Assembly: GCF_020076305.1 (NCBI RefSeq)
Contig: NZ_JAIQXE010000002.1
Location: 434,001-498,000 of the forward strand
Source of the DNA: Flavihumibacter profundi
Lineage (GTDB): Bacteria > Bacteroidota > Bacteroidia > Chitinophagales > Chitinophagaceae
Direction: 5' to 3'
DNA length: 64,000 nt
Position numbers and translations under genes: made by a program. A model generated the notes under the pieces. It had not been told where the DNA came from and did not search any database. It saw nothing but the letters and a program-made list of their open reading frames with translations. Shown here piece by piece: positions 62,495-64,000 of this stretch (the stretch's first letter is position 1; every line of letters starts with the position of its first letter).

Positions 62495-64000
62495 ATGCGA
62501 AAAGTAATCTTTCAATATTTAACAGGCCTGCTTTTGTTAACCGGGCTATCCACTAACGGCATCGCACAACAGAAGACCTATTGTAATCCCATCAATATCG
62601 ATTATGGCTATTGCCCTATCCCTAATTTTTCCGAATGGGGAAAACACAGGGCAACAGCAGACCCGGTTATCGTTTTATACAAAGGAGATTATTATTTATT
62701 CTCTACCAACCAGTGGGGTTATTGGTGGAGCAGTGATATGCTCAACTGGAATTTTGTATCCAGGAAATTCCTTAAGCCTTACCACAAAGTTTATGACGAA
62801 CTATGCGCGCCGGCGGTTTGGGCTATGGGTGACACACTGCTTGTTTTCGGTTCAACCTATACCCGTGATTTTCCTATCTGGATGAGCACCAATCCGAAGG
62901 GTAATGTATGGTCTGAAGCTATCGACTCACTGCAGATCGGCGGCTGGGACCCCGCTTTTTTCCTGGATGATGATGGCAAATTATACATGTACAATGGCAG
63001 CAGTAACCGCTATCCTTTGTATGGGGTGGAAATGAACCGTAAAACCTTTCAGCCTGTCGGGACCAGGAAGGAAATGTATTTCCTGGAAGACTGGCGATAT
63101 GGGTGGCAGCGCTTTGGTGAATACATGGACAATACTTTTTTGGATCCTTTTATCGAGGGTGCCTGGATGACCAAACACAAGGGCAAATATTATTTACAAT
63201 ATGGTGCGCCGGGTACAGAAATGAGCGGTTATGCCGATGGGGTAGTGGTGGGTGATAGTCCGCTCGGTCCATTTACCCCACAGTCTGACCCCCTTAGCTT
63301 CAAGCCCGGTGGCTTTGCAAGGGGAGCCGGCCATGGCGCAAGTTTCCAGGATAAATGGAACAATTACTGGCATGTTTCCACCATGATTATTTCAGTGAAA
63401 AATACCTTCGAAAGACGCAATGGGATATGGCCTGCCGGCTTTGATGATGATGGTGTCATGTATTGTAACACCGCATTTGGCGACTATCCGCATTACCTTC
63501 CCAATGGTGAAGCAGACCACCTTAAAAGCCAGTTCACCGGCTGGATGTTACTGAACTATAAAAAACCGGTACAGGTATCCTCTACATTGGGAGCTTATGG
63601 TGCAAACAATGCAGTTGATGAAAGCATCAGAACTTATTGGAGTGCAGCAACTGCTGATAAAGGGGAATGGATCAGCACCGACCTTGGGGCAATTTCGACA
63701 GTGAATGCAATACAGATAAATTATGCTGACCAGGATGCGGAATTTATGGGCAAGCAAACAGGTATTTTCCACCAGTATAAACTATGGTATTCGACAGACG
63801 GGAATAAATGGCGTATCCTCGTAGATAAATCTGCCAGCCAAAAAGACGTTCCCCATGATTACATTGAACTGGAGAAGCCTGTGGAGGCGAGGTTTTTAAA
63901 GTTGGAAAACATCCATATGCCCACGGGGAAATTCGCCATAAGCGGCCTGCGCGTTTTCGGGAAAGGGAAAGGGGAACTACCCAAAAAAGTAAAAGATTTT
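62495..64000 (+). CDS. GH43-like glycosidase with F5/8 type C (discoidin) domain, 3' end cut by window
   Basis: 502 codons are visible; there is a signal peptide (TGLLLLTGLSTNGIAQ). The five-bladed propeller of GH43 clan F has the three acids: D56 (TADPVIVLY), D152 (GWDPAFF) and E221 (PFIEGAWM). After about 370 there is a discoidin-type carbohydrate-binding domain (YGANNAVDESIRTYWSA, RFLKLENI, FAISGLRVFG). It starts 12 bases after doxX and belongs to the same operon. The specificity (arabinan, xylan or galactan type) cannot be told. Confidence 0.85.
   Translation, partial: MRKVIFQYLTGLLLLTGLSTNGIAQQKTYCNPINIDYGYCPIPNFSEWGKHRATADPVIVLYKGDYYLFSTNQWGYWWSSDMLNWNFVSRKFLKPYHKVYDELCAPAVWAMGDTLLVFGSTYTRDFPIWMSTNPKGNVWSEAIDSLQIGGWDPAFFLDDDGKLYMYNGSSNRYPLYGVEMNRKTFQPVGTRKEMYFLEDWRYGWQRFGEYMDNTFLDPFIEGAWMTKHKGKYYLQYGAPGTEMSGYADGVVVGDSPLGPFTPQSDPLSFKPGGFARGAGHGASFQDKWNNYWHVSTMIISVKNTFERRNGIWPAGFDDDGVMYCNTAFGDYPHYLPNGEADHLKSQFTGWMLLNYKKPVQVSSTLGAYGANNAVDESIRTYWSAATADKGEWISTDLGAISTVNAIQINYADQDAEFMGKQTGIFHQYKLWYSTDGNKWRILVDKSASQKDVPHDYIELEKPVEARFLKLENIHMPTGKFAISGLRVFGKGKGELPKKVKDF

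Overview
The window comes from a member of the Bacteroidota, most likely a Chitinophagaceae-like organism. The evidence is a SusC/SusD pair driven by an ECF sigma factor and FecR-type anti-sigma factor, TAnnTTTG-type -7 promoter elements, and two GH144-type endo-beta-1,2-glucanases (a family first characterised in Chitinophaga pinensis). Two tRNA genes (Asn-GTT and Met-CAT) lie in it. This assignment rests on protein content and promoter style; no rRNA marker is present.

Bases 1 to about 18,960 are an AT-rich integrative element lying against the 3' end of tRNA-Asn. The tRNA end carries a tyrosine integrase with Ser in the Arg-I position (as in IntDOT), a set of GGTAACC repeats, an HNH protein, a D5-type primase/helicase operon, an excisionase-like HTH gene, a RecA-like P-loop ATPase, DUF3871 and a RadC/JAB protein. 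The distal end carries cargo: a pair of lipoproteins, a tight four-gene operon of unknown function (two paralogous helix-coil-membrane-tail proteins, a two-TM protein and a HEPN-like protein), and a second operon with an MmeI-like restriction-modification enzyme, a GHKL ATPase fused to a PD-(D/E)XK nuclease, and a possible DAC-like protein cut by the window edge. These two operons are the best candidates for an undescribed defence system. No relaxase or structural phage gene is visible; the left end lies outside the window.

From about 19 kb the sequence becomes GC-richer chromosomal DNA: a Rieske protein coupled to hflX, an outer-membrane barrel, an SDR, a Gfo/Idh/MocA oxidoreductase, then an 11-gene complex I operon in the order nuoA-B-C-D-H-I-J-K-L-M-N, with no nuoE, nuoF or nuoG (the NADH-oxidising module). 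It is followed by a small unknown gene, an ABC exporter, an ATP-cone/Mrr-like nuclease fusion and a repeat-rich lipoprotein. At 38.4-39.4 kb are two abutting pseudogenes, a MacB-like ABC permease and a DUF3871 copy related to the one in the element. They look like the scar of an older mobile element and lie 1.5 kb on the 3' side of tRNA-Met.

From 41 kb to the end is a sugar-oxidising and glycan-degrading region. A divergent pair (SMP-30-like propeller, PQQ-type sugar dehydrogenase) is separated by a perfect 26-bp palindrome from a polysaccharide utilisation locus: ECF sigma, FecR, SusC, SusD and LamG lipoprotein, then a seven-CxxCH cytochrome, an FG-GAP/UnbV lipoprotein, GH30, two GH144 enzymes, a GMC oxidoreductase, DoxX and a GH43-like protein with an F5/8-type-C-like domain (cut by the window end). 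The mix of beta-glucan hydrolases, two classes of sugar dehydrogenase and a multihaem cytochrome suggests hydrolysis linked to periplasmic sugar oxidation; that link is inference.
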